A stretch of DNA of 64,000 bases from DASSUW01 sp963774155 (GTDB lineage: Bacteria; Actinomycetota; Thermoleophilia; Solirubrobacterales; Solirubrobacteraceae): contig CAVZDW010000008.1 in the NCBI GenBank assembly GCA_963774155.1, positions 1-64,000 of the forward strand, written 5' to 3'. Shown one piece after another: positions 16,132-24,425 of the stretch. Positions within the stretch are counted from its first letter, which is position 1, and the number at the start of each line of letters is the position of its first letter. The notes under the pieces were generated by a model. The model worked only from the letters and a program-made list of their open reading frames with translations. It ran no database searches and had not been told where the DNA came from. The translations under genes and the position numbers were made by a program.

Positions 16132-17868
16132 ATGGCGTCGCAGGTTCTCGCAGACCCGTTCCCCGACCTCGACGACGAGGTCATGTTTCCGCGCCTCTCG
16201 GACGCGAAGATCGAGCGGCTGGCGGAGCGTGGCGAGCGGCGGCGGTACGCCCCGAGCGACGTGCTCTACGAGCAGGGCGTTCGCGACGCGCCGTTCTTCG
16301 TGATCGAGCGTGGACTGGTCCGGTTCATCGACCACCGGCCCGGCCGGGACGCCCTGATCGCGAAGGCGGACGCGCGCACCTTCCTCGGCGACATCGCGGT
16401 ATTCACGGGCGAGCCGTCGATCGCCGCCTGCGTCGCCATCGAACCGACCGACGTGATCGTCTTCGAGCGCTGGGAGCTGCGCGAGATGCTCGCCGGCTGG
16501 CCGGAGTTCGCCGAGTCCGTCCTGCGCACGCTCGCGGCGCGCCGCGCATGGCACGAGCGAACCGGGCACGGGGTGCTGCGGCTGATCGCATCGCGCGGCC
16601 GGCAGCGTGCGTTCCAGGTGCGCGACCTGCTCGAGCGCAACCTGCTGCCGGTCCGCTCGTACGACCTCGACACAGACCCTGAGGCCGGCGACATGCTCGA
16701 CGAACTCGGCATCCCGCACGAGGAGACGCCGGTCCTGATCCGCAATGCCACCGTGCTGCGCAACCCGTCGGCCGCGCAGGTGGCGCGCGACCTGGGCCTG
16801 CGCGCCGACGTGGACGGCCAGCGGTTCGACCTCGTCGTGCTCGGCGGCGGCCCCGCAGGCCTCGCCGCCGCCGTCTACGGCGGCTCGGAAGGGCTGCGGA
16901 CGTTCGTCGCCGAGGCTTGGGCGCCCGGCGGCCAGGCGGGCACGAGCGCGCGGATCGAGAACTACCTCGGCTTCCCCACCGGGATCTCGGGCGTCGACCT
17001 GACCCGCAAGGCAACTTTGCAGGCGCGGCGGTTCGACGCGGTGCTGTCGAGCTTCCACCGCGCCGTCGAGCTGGCCGACGGTCCGGAGGGTCTGGTTCGG
17101 GTCGACCTCGACGACGCGCAGCACGTGCTCGCGCGCGCGGTCGTGCTCGCGACCGGGGCGCGCTGGCGCTCGCTGGAGGCCGCCGGAGTCCAGCGGCTGC
17201 TCGGCGCGGGCGTGTTCCACGCGGCGATGCCGACCGACGCCGGGCGCTGCCGCGACAAGGACGTCGTCGTCGTCGGCGGCGGCAACTCGGCCGGCCAGGC
17301 GATCGTCGCGCTGTCGCAAATCGCCCGCAGCGTGCGCGTCGCGGTGCGCGGCGCCGGGGTGTCGGACACGATGTCGCGCTACCTGGTCGACCGGATCGAG
17401 ACCGCTCCAAACGTCGAGCTGATGACCGAGACCGAGGTCACGGCCGTCCACGGCAACGGCAGGCTCGAGGCCGTCGACGTCCGCGACCGGCGCCATGGGC
17501 GAATCGAGCGCATCCCGGCCGTCGCGCTGTTTCTGATGATCGGCGCCGACCCGTGCAACGAGCCTGTGAGGGACATGCTCGGCCTCGACCCGGCGGGCTA
17601 CGTCGTCTGCGGCCCCGCCGCGGCCGGCTACGCCGGACCGTGCCGGTGGCCGCTGGGCGAGCGCGAGCCGTACCTGCTCGAGACGGTCCGGCCTGGCGTG
17701 TTCGCGGCCGGCGACGTCAGGGCGGGCGCCACGCAGCGGGTCGCGGGGGCGGTCGGCGACGGCTCGCTGGCCGTGCGCTTCGCCCACCAGGTGCTCGGCG
17801 GTCAGGCCGGCGGAGCAGGAGCGCTCTCGGCGTCCCGGCGGGCCTGGGATGGCTCGCCGGGACGCTGA
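16132..17868 (+). CDS. Cyclic-nucleotide-binding-domain flavin reductase (thioredoxin-reductase-like)
   Basis: A 578-residue fusion. Residues about 20-135 form a cNMP-binding domain (FFVIERGLVRF, FLGDIAVFTGEPS). Residues about 140-225 look like a thioredoxin-type linker (VLIRNATVLRNPS). From about 235 comes an FAD-binding fold (VLGGGPAGLAAAVYGG), then PGGQAGTSARIENYLGFP, and an NAD(P)H-binding GGGNSAGQA at about 382; AAGDVR near the end closes the FAD site. The CxxC redox pair of thioredoxin reductase is absent, so the electron acceptor is probably not thioredoxin. No strong ribosome site precedes ATG 16132. It would be a cytoplasmic redox enzyme gated by a nucleotide or other small effector. 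Confidence 0.88.
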   Translation: MASQVLADPFPDLDDEVMFPRLSDAKIERLAERGERRRYAPSDVLYEQGVRDAPFFVIERGLVRFIDHRPGRDALIAKADARTFLGDIAVFTGEPSIAACVAIEPTDVIVFERWELREMLAGWPEFAESVLRTLAARRAWHERTGHGVLRLIASRGRQRAFQVRDLLERNLLPVRSYDLDTDPEAGDMLDELGIPHEETPVLIRNATVLRNPSAAQVARDLGLRADVDGQRFDLVVLGGGPAGLAAAVYGGSEGLRTFVAEAWAPGGQAGTSARIENYLGFPTGISGVDLTRKATLQARRFDAVLSSFHRAVELADGPEGLVRVDLDDAQHVLARAVVLATGARWRSLEAAGVQRLLGAGVFHAAMPTDAGRCRDKDVVVVGGGNSAGQAIVALSQIARSVRVAVRGAGVSDTMSRYLVDRIETAPNVELMTETEVTAVHGNGRLEAVDVRDRRHGRIERIPAVALFLMIGADPCNEPVRDMLGLDPAGYVVCGPAAAGYAGPCRWPLGEREPYLLETVRPGVFAAGDVRAGATQRVAGAVGDGSLAVRFAHQVLGGQAGGAGALSASRRAWDGSPGR

Positions 17869-17891
17869 AGCCGTGTGAGATCAGAGCCTGA

Positions 17892-18884
17892 TCAGTCGTC
17901 GGCGGGGATGTCGGCTCGGGTGACCGAGAACGTGGGCACCGGCGCACCGTCCTCGTCAAGCTGCCATGAGGCAGCAGGCAGCAGCTGAGCCTTGAGCACG
18001 AGGGTGTCGGTCTCCGCCAGGGCGGTCGTGGCCGCGACGCCGGTCAGCGGCAGCCCGGTGCCGTCGAACACCTGTGTCGTGGGGCTGATGACCGCGACCC
18101 CGTCGCCGCCGACGAGCTGGGCGGCCTCGGTCGCCAGCGCCGGGGGCACGTCGCAGACGTCCTCGATCGAGATCGGGAGGTCGGTGCCGGTGAGCCCATC
18201 CGCCGAGGCGGTGATGGTGGTGGTGATCGCGTAGAACGCGTCGCTGAAGGTCAGCGGCGGGTCGTCGTCGTCCTCCGGCGGGACCTGCGCGAACGCGGCG
18301 TCCTCCGGCGGGGCGGCGCAGACGTTCGGGCCGCCGGGCACGGTCGGAACGCTGGGAACGCTCGGAACGCTGGGAACGCTCGGAACGCTGGGAACGGTCG
18401 GCACGCCGGGAACGCTGGGAACGCTGGGAGCGCTGGGAGCGCCGGGAGCGCCGCGGTTCACGACCTTCACGATCTCGCAGCCCTGCGCCTTGAACTTGTC
18501 GGCCGGGTCGACTCGACAGATGTCCTTGCCGGGTCCGCCCGTGACGACACGATCCGCCCGGCCGTCAACGGTGTCCAAGCGGTCGGCGCCGGGCCCGCCA
18601 GAGAGTCGATCCCGGCCGGGCCCTCCGGTGAGTCGATCCTTGCCGGCCCCGCCCGAGAGTCGATCGCTGCCACCGCGGCCATCGATGCGGTCATTGCCGC
18701 CGAGGGACTTGATCACGTCGGCCCCTGCGGTGCCCGCGATCCTGTCGGCCCCCTTGGTGCCGGACATCTGCTTCGCCTGCGCGGGGCCCGCCGAGGCGAG
18801 CATCAGCGCGGCAAGGGCGGTGAGCACCACGAACGCGATGGATCGCTTGCCCAGCCGTAGGAACGGCCGGTGTTGGAACTCCAT
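17892..18884 (-). CDS. Secreted RTX-like protein with Ser-Val-Pro repeat linker
   Basis: Start at ATG 18884 behind GGAGGTACTC; an in-frame ATG at 18935 lacks such a site. The 330-residue product parallels the protein at 233-1207: the same signal peptide end (LASAGPAQAK), RTX-like repeats (GGPGRDRLSGGPGADRL) and the same C-terminal domain (LPISIEDVCDVPPAL, PVPTFSVTRADI). The Gly-Pro-Pro linker is replaced by about ten near-perfect Ser/Thr-Val-Pro triplets, visible in the DNA as 9-base repeats at about 18335-18430. It stands alone, convergent with the flavin reductase. Probably secreted and calcium-binding; role unknown. Confidence 0.85.
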   Translation of the reverse strand: MEFQHRPFLRLGKRSIAFVVLTALAALMLASAGPAQAKQMSGTKGADRIAGTAGADVIKSLGGNDRIDGRGGSDRLSGGAGKDRLTGGPGRDRLSGGPGADRLDTVDGRADRVVTGGPGKDICRVDPADKFKAQGCEIVKVVNRGAPGAPSAPSVPSVPGVPTVPSVPSVPSVPSVPSVPTVPGGPNVCAAPPEDAAFAQVPPEDDDDPPLTFSDAFYAITTTITASADGLTGTDLPISIEDVCDVPPALATEAAQLVGGDGVAVISPTTQVFDGTGLPLTGVAATTALAETDTLVLKAQLLPAASWQLDEDGAPVPTFSVTRADIPADD

Positions 18885-19263
18885 GAGTACCTCCGTTATG
18901 TGGCGAACGGCTGTCCGCCGTTTGGTCAGTGCCATTCGAGCCGGGCGACCTAGCGGCGCCGCGCGCGGCTGTTCACCAGGTCGAGCCGAACCTGCCCGGG
19001 CGGAGCATGGGCGGGCTGACGGTCATGGCAGAGATCTTTTCGCCAGCCGCCGGGTCGCTCGACCACGCTGGCAGGCGTCATGCTGTCCGGCGACCCTGTC
19101 GCCTAGGGGTATGGCCAGCCGGAGATGCCGAGCGCCATCGCGAGCCAGCCTCGGGCTGCTGATGGACGCCATTTTCATACCAACGGGATGACGAGGTCCC
19201 GCGTGGGCGCACCTAGTGTCGCTCGGGCCCTGAAAGCAATACGACGACCCTCGGAGGTACGGG
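18885..19263. other. Intergenic region between divergent genes
   Basis: About 379 bases with no coding frame I can support. It separates the divergently read RTX-like gene and the DUF7144 gene and must hold both promoters. A clear ribosome site (CTCGGAGGTACGGG) directly precedes 19264. I see no convincing operator, hairpin or repeat. Confidence 0.4.
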
Positions 19264-19647
19264 ATGCGCGGTGCAGGTCGAGCGACATTCGCAGCGGTTC
19301 TGCTGTTGCTGGCGGGAACGCTCAACATCATCTATGGCATCGGCGCGTTGGACAGCGCGAACATCTACGCGAACGACACGAGGTACATCCTCAGCGACCT
19401 CAACACCCTGGGCTGGGTCCTGATCGTCCTCGGCCTGATCCAGCTCACCGGAGGCTTCTCGCTGCTGGCCGGCAACACCTACGGGCGGGTGATCGGCCTC
19501 GTCGGCGCCGGCCTCGGTGCGATCGGAGCCCTGCTGTCGGTGGGCGGCGCCAACCCCTGGTGGTCGCTCGCCATCTTCGCCCTGTGCATCTACATCATCC
19601 ACGGCCTGGTCGTGTTCGGAGAGGACGAGCGCGCGCCGGCAACCTAA
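19264..19647 (+). CDS. Four-helix membrane protein, DUF7144 family
   Basis: A 127-residue protein with four hydrophobic segments: FAAVLLLLAGTLNIIYGIGAL, LGWVLIVLGLIQLTGGFSLL, VIGLVGAGLGAIGALL and WSLAIFALCIYIIHGLVVF. This layout and the W-x3-LGLIQLxGG pattern match small actinobacterial DUF7144 proteins, whose function is unknown. GGAGGT sits 6 bases before ATG. It ends 20 bases before the BrkB-like gene and is probably co-transcribed. Confidence 0.8.
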   Translation: MRGAGRATFAAVLLLLAGTLNIIYGIGALDSANIYANDTRYILSDLNTLGWVLIVLGLIQLTGGFSLLAGNTYGRVIGLVGAGLGAIGALLSVGGANPWWSLAIFALCIYIIHGLVVFGEDERAPAT

Positions 19648-19667
19648 GCCCGCGGGGGACATGAGCC

Positions 19668-20642
19668 ATGGCCGCCGACGATTCCCCCGAGCTCAATCGG
19701 CGACGGCCCGTGAACCGCGAGCGCGTCGTGCGGACGCTGACGTTCTGGCTGCGGCCCGAGTTCGTGCTCCGCGTCGTCAACCGGTTTCAGAAGGTCGCGG
19801 GATTCGACCGCGCGATCGCGCTGGCCTCCGCCGCGTTCACCGCGACGATCCCGCTGATGATCGTCACGAGCGCGGTGGCCACCAAGCTCGGGGGGAAGGC
19901 CACGGCCGACCGCATCATCGACCGCTATGAGCTGACAGGAGGCGGCGCCGAGGCGGTCCGGGCCGTCTTCTCGCCGCCCACCGGCACGAGCACGACGCTC
20001 GGCATCGTCGGGTTCCTCTTCCTCATGGTCACGGTTCTGAGCTTCAGCCGGGCCGTGCAGCGGCTGTTCGAGCAGACCTGGGAGCTCAGTCCGCTAAGCG
20101 TCCGCAACACGTTCAACGGGCTCGTGTGGGTCGGCGGGCTCGCAGCGTATCTCGCGGTCGGCGGCCTCATCCACACCGCGCTGGGGCGCAGCCGCCTGGA
20201 GCTGTCAGCGGCGCTGCTGGCTGCCCCGGTGACGGTGGTCTTCCTGCTCTGGAGCGGCCGGGTCCTCAGCGCCAAGCGGATCGAGCGCCAGGACCTCTAC
20301 CCGTTCGCCATCGTCGGCGCGTCGTTGCTCGCGGTCTGCTCAGTGGCGGCGACGGTGTACGTGCCGCATCTCTTCAGCAGCTACGCCACCCGCTACGGCG
20401 TGATCGGCGCGGTCTTCGCGATGATCTCGGCGATCTTCTGCGTCATGGTCGTCGTGGTGGGCTCGGCGGCGGCGGGCCGCGAGATCGACGACGAGCTCGG
20501 CCGCATCCGGCGAGGCGAACGGCCCGCCGAGGACGAGGTCCGTCGCCAATGGGACGAGGTCACCGCCGAAGCGAGCTCGCGCTGGCAGACGCTGCGCGAG
20601 CAGATCCAGGAACGCCGGCGCGGACGCCACGAAGGGCGATGA
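19668..20642 (+). CDS. YihY/BrkB family inner membrane protein
   Basis: A 324-residue integral membrane protein. After a basic cytoplasmic start it has five or six membrane helices (ASAAFTATIPLMIVTSAVA, TLGIVGFLFLMVTVLSFSRA, AAYLAVGGLIHTALG, SAALLAAPVTVVFLLWSG, VGASLLAVCSVAATVYV, AMISAIFCVMVVVVG). A charged C-terminal tail follows. The order fits the YihY/virulence factor BrkB family, often misnamed ribonuclease BN. The biochemical role of the family is not settled. It is 20 bases downstream of the DUF7144 gene and convergent with the DUF1269 gene. Confidence 0.82.
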   Translation: MAADDSPELNRRRPVNRERVVRTLTFWLRPEFVLRVVNRFQKVAGFDRAIALASAAFTATIPLMIVTSAVATKLGGKATADRIIDRYELTGGGAEAVRAVFSPPTGTSTTLGIVGFLFLMVTVLSFSRAVQRLFEQTWELSPLSVRNTFNGLVWVGGLAAYLAVGGLIHTALGRSRLELSAALLAAPVTVVFLLWSGRVLSAKRIERQDLYPFAIVGASLLAVCSVAATVYVPHLFSSYATRYGVIGAVFAMISAIFCVMVVVVGSAAAGREIDDELGRIRRGERPAEDEVRRQWDEVTAEASSRWQTLREQIQERRRGRHEGR

Positions 20643-20654
20643 CTTCGCCGGCCT

Positions 20655-21164
20655 CTAGGCCGCGCCCTCCTTGGCCGCGGCGTCGATCTCGCGCTTGACC
20701 TCGTCGGCGTCGGCATCGAGCTCCTTCTCGATCAGCTTGTTGGCGCGCTTGGTCGCCTTCTCGAGCTCCTCTTCGATCTTCGACTCGCCGAGCACGATCA
20801 CGGCGGCGCTGCCCGTCTCGAGTTCGTCGCCGAGGTCCTTCAGGTCGCCGCGCGAGATCCCGCGCGAGAGGTGCCCGGTGAGGGCGCCGGCGCCGGCGCC
20901 GACGATCGCGCTGCCGATGAGCGCGGGCGGGAAGATGAGCCCGACCAGGGCTCCGACCCCGGCGCCGGTCCAGGCGCCGTGCTGGGTCGGCTTCTCGGTC
21001 TTGGTCACGCGGACCTTGCCGTCTTCTTCCTTGCGGATCACGGCCGAGTCGAAGGTCCCGATCGCTCCCGCGGCGTGCAGGTCGAACACGGCCTCGTAGT
21101 CGGCCTCGGCATCCGCGATCTCGTCGTAGACGGCGGCGTAGAGAAACACGGGTCTATCGGACAT
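20655..21164 (-). CDS. DUF1269 family membrane-associated protein
   Basis: A 169-residue protein starting MSDRPVFLYAAVYDEIADA. A Gly/Ala-rich hydrophobic centre (GAGVGALVGLIFPPALIGSA) is flanked by a short ferredoxin-like start and an acidic/basic helical tail (EEELEKATKRANKLIEKEL). This is the standard DUF1269 layout, linked to stress-induced proteins of unknown function. ATG 21164 follows AAAGGAGA with good spacing, so upstream in-frame codons are not used. It is divergent from the small membrane protein at 21240. Confidence 0.85.
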   Translation of the reverse strand: MSDRPVFLYAAVYDEIADAEADYEAVFDLHAAGAIGTFDSAVIRKEEDGKVRVTKTEKPTQHGAWTGAGVGALVGLIFPPALIGSAIVGAGAGALTGHLSRGISRGDLKDLGDELETGSAAVIVLGESKIEEELEKATKRANKLIEKELDADADEVKREIDAAAKEGAA

Positions 21165-21239
21165 GCGGTCTCCTTTCGGTGACGTGGGCTCTGGGACCAC
21201 GGTGTCCGACCACGAGGGCTCGGGCATCATCCATGCGGG

Positions 21240-21635
21240 GTGATTCGGCGGACAGGGCCCGGTCCGGCCGCGATGCCGGGGGGGCCGCCACGGCCGGCGG
21301 GACGGCTCCGGTTGCCGTGGGCCGAGCGATACGCGAGACTCGCGGGCGTGGGATGCCTCCTCGCGCTTCTCGCGCTGATCTCACCGCGGCTGGTTCTGTT
21401 CCTGCTGTGGATCTTCAGCGACGTCCTGAGCCGCGCTTTCGACAGCTGGATCATTCCGCTCCTCGGCTTCTTCCTGCTGCCGTGGACGACGCTGACCTAT
21501 GCCGCCTTCTGGGACTGGGGATCCGGCCGCCACGTGACTGGCTTTGAGTGGTTCTTCATCATCCTGGCGTTCCTGATCGACCTCGGCTCCTACACCCAGG
21601 GCCGCCGAGTTCAGTACGCGCGCGCGGAAGCGTGA
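21240..21635 (+). CDS. Small membrane protein of unknown function
   Basis: A 131-residue protein with a basic, Pro-rich start and three hydrophobic segments (LAGVGCLLALLALISPRLVLFLLW, WIIPLLGFFLLPWTTLTYAAF, FFIILAFLIDLGSY). The motif DWGSGR-x-VTGFEWFF separates the last two. Similar short proteins are common and uncharacterised in actinobacteria. The start is uncertain: GTG 21240 or ATG 21273, neither with a clear ribosome site. It may share a promoter region with the divergent DUF1269 gene. Confidence 0.6.
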   Translation: MIRRTGPGPAAMPGGPPRPAGRLRLPWAERYARLAGVGCLLALLALISPRLVLFLLWIFSDVLSRAFDSWIIPLLGFFLLPWTTLTYAAFWDWGSGRHVTGFEWFFIILAFLIDLGSYTQGRRVQYARAEA

Positions 21636-21654
21636 CGCTCACTCGCGCCGGCGC

Positions 21655-22488
21655 TCAACGAGGCGTTCGCGGCGTGAACGGCATGCGATCGTCGTCGCCG
21701 GGCTGGACCACGATCGCCGTGCCCGCGGGTACCTCGTTCCACAGGCCGGGGAGATCGCCGAGCGGCTCGGAGACCACCGCGCGGGCCTCGTCGGAGAACT
21801 GCTGGAACCGCTCGTCGTCGGGGTAGAGGGCGCGCACGGCGCTCGCGTCCGCGGTCACGAACAGTGAGTTGACGATCGGACCGCTGGCGTAGCGGACGGC
21901 GTAGAGGCGCTCGCCGTCGCTCACGGCGACGGTCATCTGCAGCGGCTGCTCGATGCCCTGGCGGCGGCCGGTTTCCTCGACGAACCCGGCCATGCGCTCC
22001 AGCGCAGCCAGCGGTTCCTCCTGCAGGCCGAAGGTGAGCGCGAGATAGAACATCAGCTCGGAGTCGGTCGTGCCGGCGATGCCGGAGAAGATCGAGGGAT
22101 CGACGGCGAGAAGCAGCTCCCGCCGGAGGTCGAGATAGCCCTCGATGAAGCCGTTGTGCATGAACAGCCAGCGGCCGTGGCGGAACGGGTGGCAGTTGGT
22201 CTGCTCGACCGGCGTCCCGGTCGCCGCGCGGATGTGCGCGAGGAACAGCGGCGAGCGGACCTGGGAGGCGATCTCGTAGAGGTTGCGATCGCCCCATGCC
22301 GGCGCGATGCTGCGATAGAGACCGGGCGTCTCCCGCTCGCCGTACCAACCGAGGCCGACGCCGTCGGCGTTGGGCTGCCCGCCCGCCAGCCGGTCGCTGC
22401 GGCTCTGCTCGACGAGCGAGTACTGCGTCTCGTAGAGCAGGGTCTCGGGGATGATCGCGTTGCCGAAGTAGGCCACCCAGCGGCACAT
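21655..22488 (-). CDS. Class II glutamine amidotransferase (YafJ/EgtC-like)
   Basis: A 277-residue protein starting MCRWVAYFG, with Cys2 as the expected N-terminal nucleophile after Met removal. The Ntn-hydrolase core shows QPNADGVGLGWYG, LAHIRAATG, NCHPFRHGRWLFMHNG and GTTDSELMFYLAL. It lacks a synthetase domain, so it either hydrolyses a gamma-glutamyl amide, as EgtC does in ergothioneine synthesis, or serves a separate partner. No egt genes are nearby. The start at 22488 is fixed by the Cys2 rule. Confidence 0.85.
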   Translation of the reverse strand: MCRWVAYFGNAIIPETLLYETQYSLVEQSRSDRLAGGQPNADGVGLGWYGERETPGLYRSIAPAWGDRNLYEIASQVRSPLFLAHIRAATGTPVEQTNCHPFRHGRWLFMHNGFIEGYLDLRRELLLAVDPSIFSGIAGTTDSELMFYLALTFGLQEEPLAALERMAGFVEETGRRQGIEQPLQMTVAVSDGERLYAVRYASGPIVNSLFVTADASAVRALYPDDERFQQFSDEARAVVSEPLGDLPGLWNEVPAGTAIVVQPGDDDRMPFTPRTPR

Positions 22489-22520
22489 GCGACAACAGTA
22501 CGCTGTCTCCGGATAACGCC

Positions 22521-23363
22521 TTGACGGGAGGTCCCTTGCTCCCACGCTGTCTGCCGATCCTCTGTGCGGCCGTGCTGGTCGCAGGTTGCAGCTCATCGAG
22601 CGGCTCGGACAAGGCATCCCCCGATCGCACCGCCGCGGCGACGGCGACGGAGACGCCCACCGCCCGCACGTCGGACCTCAACCTCCTCCCGCAGGCCCCG
22701 CAGCCGAGCGGCAGCCCTCCGAGCTCGCACGGCGCCAGCCGCCACGCGTTCCTGCGCGAGGCCTTCGACGATGCCGAGGCGCTGTGGCAACACGAGTTCG
22801 AGAGCGCCGGCATCACGTACCGCCCGGCGCGGTTGACGATCTTCTCGCAGCAGGTCCACACCGCCTGCGGGACGCAGCAGGCCGGCGTCGGCCCGTTCTA
22901 CTGCCCGCCGTCGTTCGGCGTCTACCTCGATCCGACGTTCTTCGCGGCGCTCTCCCGCAGGGTCGGCGTGCGTCTCGGCGACTTCGCGCAGTCCTACGTC
23001 ATCGCCCACGAGCTCGGCCACCACGTCCAGACGCTGCTCGGCATCGCGCAGCAGAAGGCGGCCGCCGACCAGCAGGATCCCGCCGGCGCGAACGCGCGCT
23101 CCGTGCGCTTCGAGCTGCAGGCCGACTGCCTTGCCGGCGTGTGGATGCACTCGGTCTACCGGCGCGGCGAGCTCACGGACGCGGACCTCGCGACGGCCTT
23201 GGACGCCGCCGCGGTGGTCGGCGACGACTTCATGCAACGCGCCGACGGCCGGACCCGCCCTCCCGAGGAGTGGACGCACGGCTCCTCCGCGCAACGCCAG
23301 CGGTGGCTGAAGACGGGCTTCGTGGAGGGCCGGCCCGCGTCCTGCGACACGTTCAGCGAGTAA
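22521..23363 (+). CDS. Neutral zinc metallopeptidase, lipoprotein
   Basis: A 280-residue protein. The N-terminus is a lipoprotein signal (ILCAAVLVAGC), followed by a Ser/Thr/Pro-rich spacer. The catalytic zinc motif HELGHH is at about residue 160 and the third ligand is probably the Glu in FELQADCLAG at about 196. This order is that of the putative neutral zinc metallopeptidase family (YpfJ). It should act on the outer face of the membrane. The start is TTG 22521 or TTG 22536; GGGAGGT between them makes the choice unclear. The Usp gene starts 18 bases downstream. Confidence 0.85.
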   Translation: MTGGPLLPRCLPILCAAVLVAGCSSSSGSDKASPDRTAAATATETPTARTSDLNLLPQAPQPSGSPPSSHGASRHAFLREAFDDAEALWQHEFESAGITYRPARLTIFSQQVHTACGTQQAGVGPFYCPPSFGVYLDPTFFAALSRRVGVRLGDFAQSYVIAHELGHHVQTLLGIAQQKAAADQQDPAGANARSVRFELQADCLAGVWMHSVYRRGELTDADLATALDAAAVVGDDFMQRADGRTRPPEEWTHGSSAQRQRWLKTGFVEGRPASCDTFSE

Positions 23364-23380
23364 GGAGAAGGAGCAGGGTG

Positions 23381-24352
23381 ATGGCGAACGGAGAACCGCG
23401 CGTGCTGATCGCCTACGACGGCTCGCCGAGTGCGGCGATCGCGGTGCGCGCGGCGGCGAGCCTCTTCCGCGACGCGCGCGCGTTGGTCGCGACGGTGCCG
23501 TCCAACCCGTCTGTGCGCGCCGGCACCGCGGTTCCGGTGCTCCCGAACGTGTCGCCGGGCGTCGTTCAGGACGCGATCGACGAGTTGCGCGCCGAGGCCA
23601 CGCGCGAGGCCGACGAGACGGCCGAGCAGGCGCTCGGACAGGCGCAGGCGCTCGGCCTTGAAGCCGAGGCCGTCACCGTCAGCCCATCGGCCCCGGCGTG
23701 GGCCGCGCTGCTCGGGGCCGCGCATCGGCTCGGCGCGGACGTGCTCGTCTGCGGAACGCGCGGTCGCGGCACCTTCGCGCGTGCGCTCCTCGGCTCGACG
23801 TCCTCGAGCCTGCTCCATCACACCGACGTGCCGCTGCTGATCGTGCCCGACGGCGGGGCGCTCGACGGGCCCGTCGTCGCTGCCTATGACGGCTCGGAGG
23901 GGTCCAGGCGCGCCATCCAGGCCGTCGGTCGCCTTCTGCCCGGTCGCGCCACGGTCGTCGTGCACGCCTGGGAGCCTGCGTTCCACCGTGGTCTCACGGC
24001 ACTCGCGCTCGACGCGGGAGGACCGATCGACCGCCTCCCCGGGATCGTCGGGGAGCTCGATCGAACGCTTGCGGAGAGCGCGGCGGCGACGACGGAGGAC
24101 GGGGTGGCCGCCGCGCGCGCCGCGGGGCTCGACGCGGTCGGCGACACCGTCGAGGCCGACGATGGCGCATGGCGGGCGGTGGCCACCGCCGCGCGAGCGC
24201 ACGGTGCGTCGGTCATCGCCATGGGCACGCGAGGCCTGGGAGCGGCGCGATCGGCGCTGCTCGGCTCGGTCTCGTCGGGCCTGGTCCACAACGCCGAGCT
24301 GCCGGTGCTCGTGGTTCCGGGCGAGCCGGATGACGCGGAGGACCGCGCGTAG
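23381..24352 (+). CDS. Tandem universal stress protein
   Basis: A 323-residue cytoplasmic protein with two Usp domains. The first (residues 6-155) begins RVLIAYDGSPSAAIAV and holds the ATP-binding pattern GTRGRGTFARALLGSTSSSL. The second (about 160-315) begins VVAAYDGSEGSRRAI and holds GTRGLGAARSALLGSVSSGL. Both keep the G-2x-G-9x-G-(S/T) motif, so both may bind nucleotide. AAGGAG lies 7 bases before ATG 23381. It probably shares a transcript with the metallopeptidase. Confidence 0.9.
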   Translation: MANGEPRVLIAYDGSPSAAIAVRAAASLFRDARALVATVPSNPSVRAGTAVPVLPNVSPGVVQDAIDELRAEATREADETAEQALGQAQALGLEAEAVTVSPSAPAWAALLGAAHRLGADVLVCGTRGRGTFARALLGSTSSSLLHHTDVPLLIVPDGGALDGPVVAAYDGSEGSRRAIQAVGRLLPGRATVVVHAWEPAFHRGLTALALDAGGPIDRLPGIVGELDRTLAESAAATTEDGVAAARAAGLDAVGDTVEADDGAWRAVATAARAHGASVIAMGTRGLGAARSALLGSVSSGLVHNAELPVLVVPGEPDDAEDRA

Positions 24353-24377
24353 CATCGAACCGCGGCGAATCCCCTGC

Positions 24378-24425
24378 TCAGCGGTCCGCGAGCTCCGCGC
24401 CGAGCTCGGCGACCTCCGTGTTCAT
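24378..24425 (-). CDS. Possible 15-codon ORF coupled to the NAD(P)-binding protein gene
   Basis: An ATG at 24425 overlaps the stop of the upstream gene (ATGA) and lies 6 bases after GGAGG, ideal for translation. It encodes MNTEVAELGAELADR and stops at 24378. It could be a leaderless fragment of a lost gene or a chance consequence of the Gly codons (GGA GGA) that end the upstream gene. Nothing else supports it. Confidence 0.2.
   Translation of the reverse strand: MNTEVAELGAELADR

Noticed and set aside
18335..18430. Regular 9-base repeats looking like a small satellite or CRISPR-like array
   Set aside because: They are in frame and encode (S/T)VP triplets of a secreted protein; there are no spacers.
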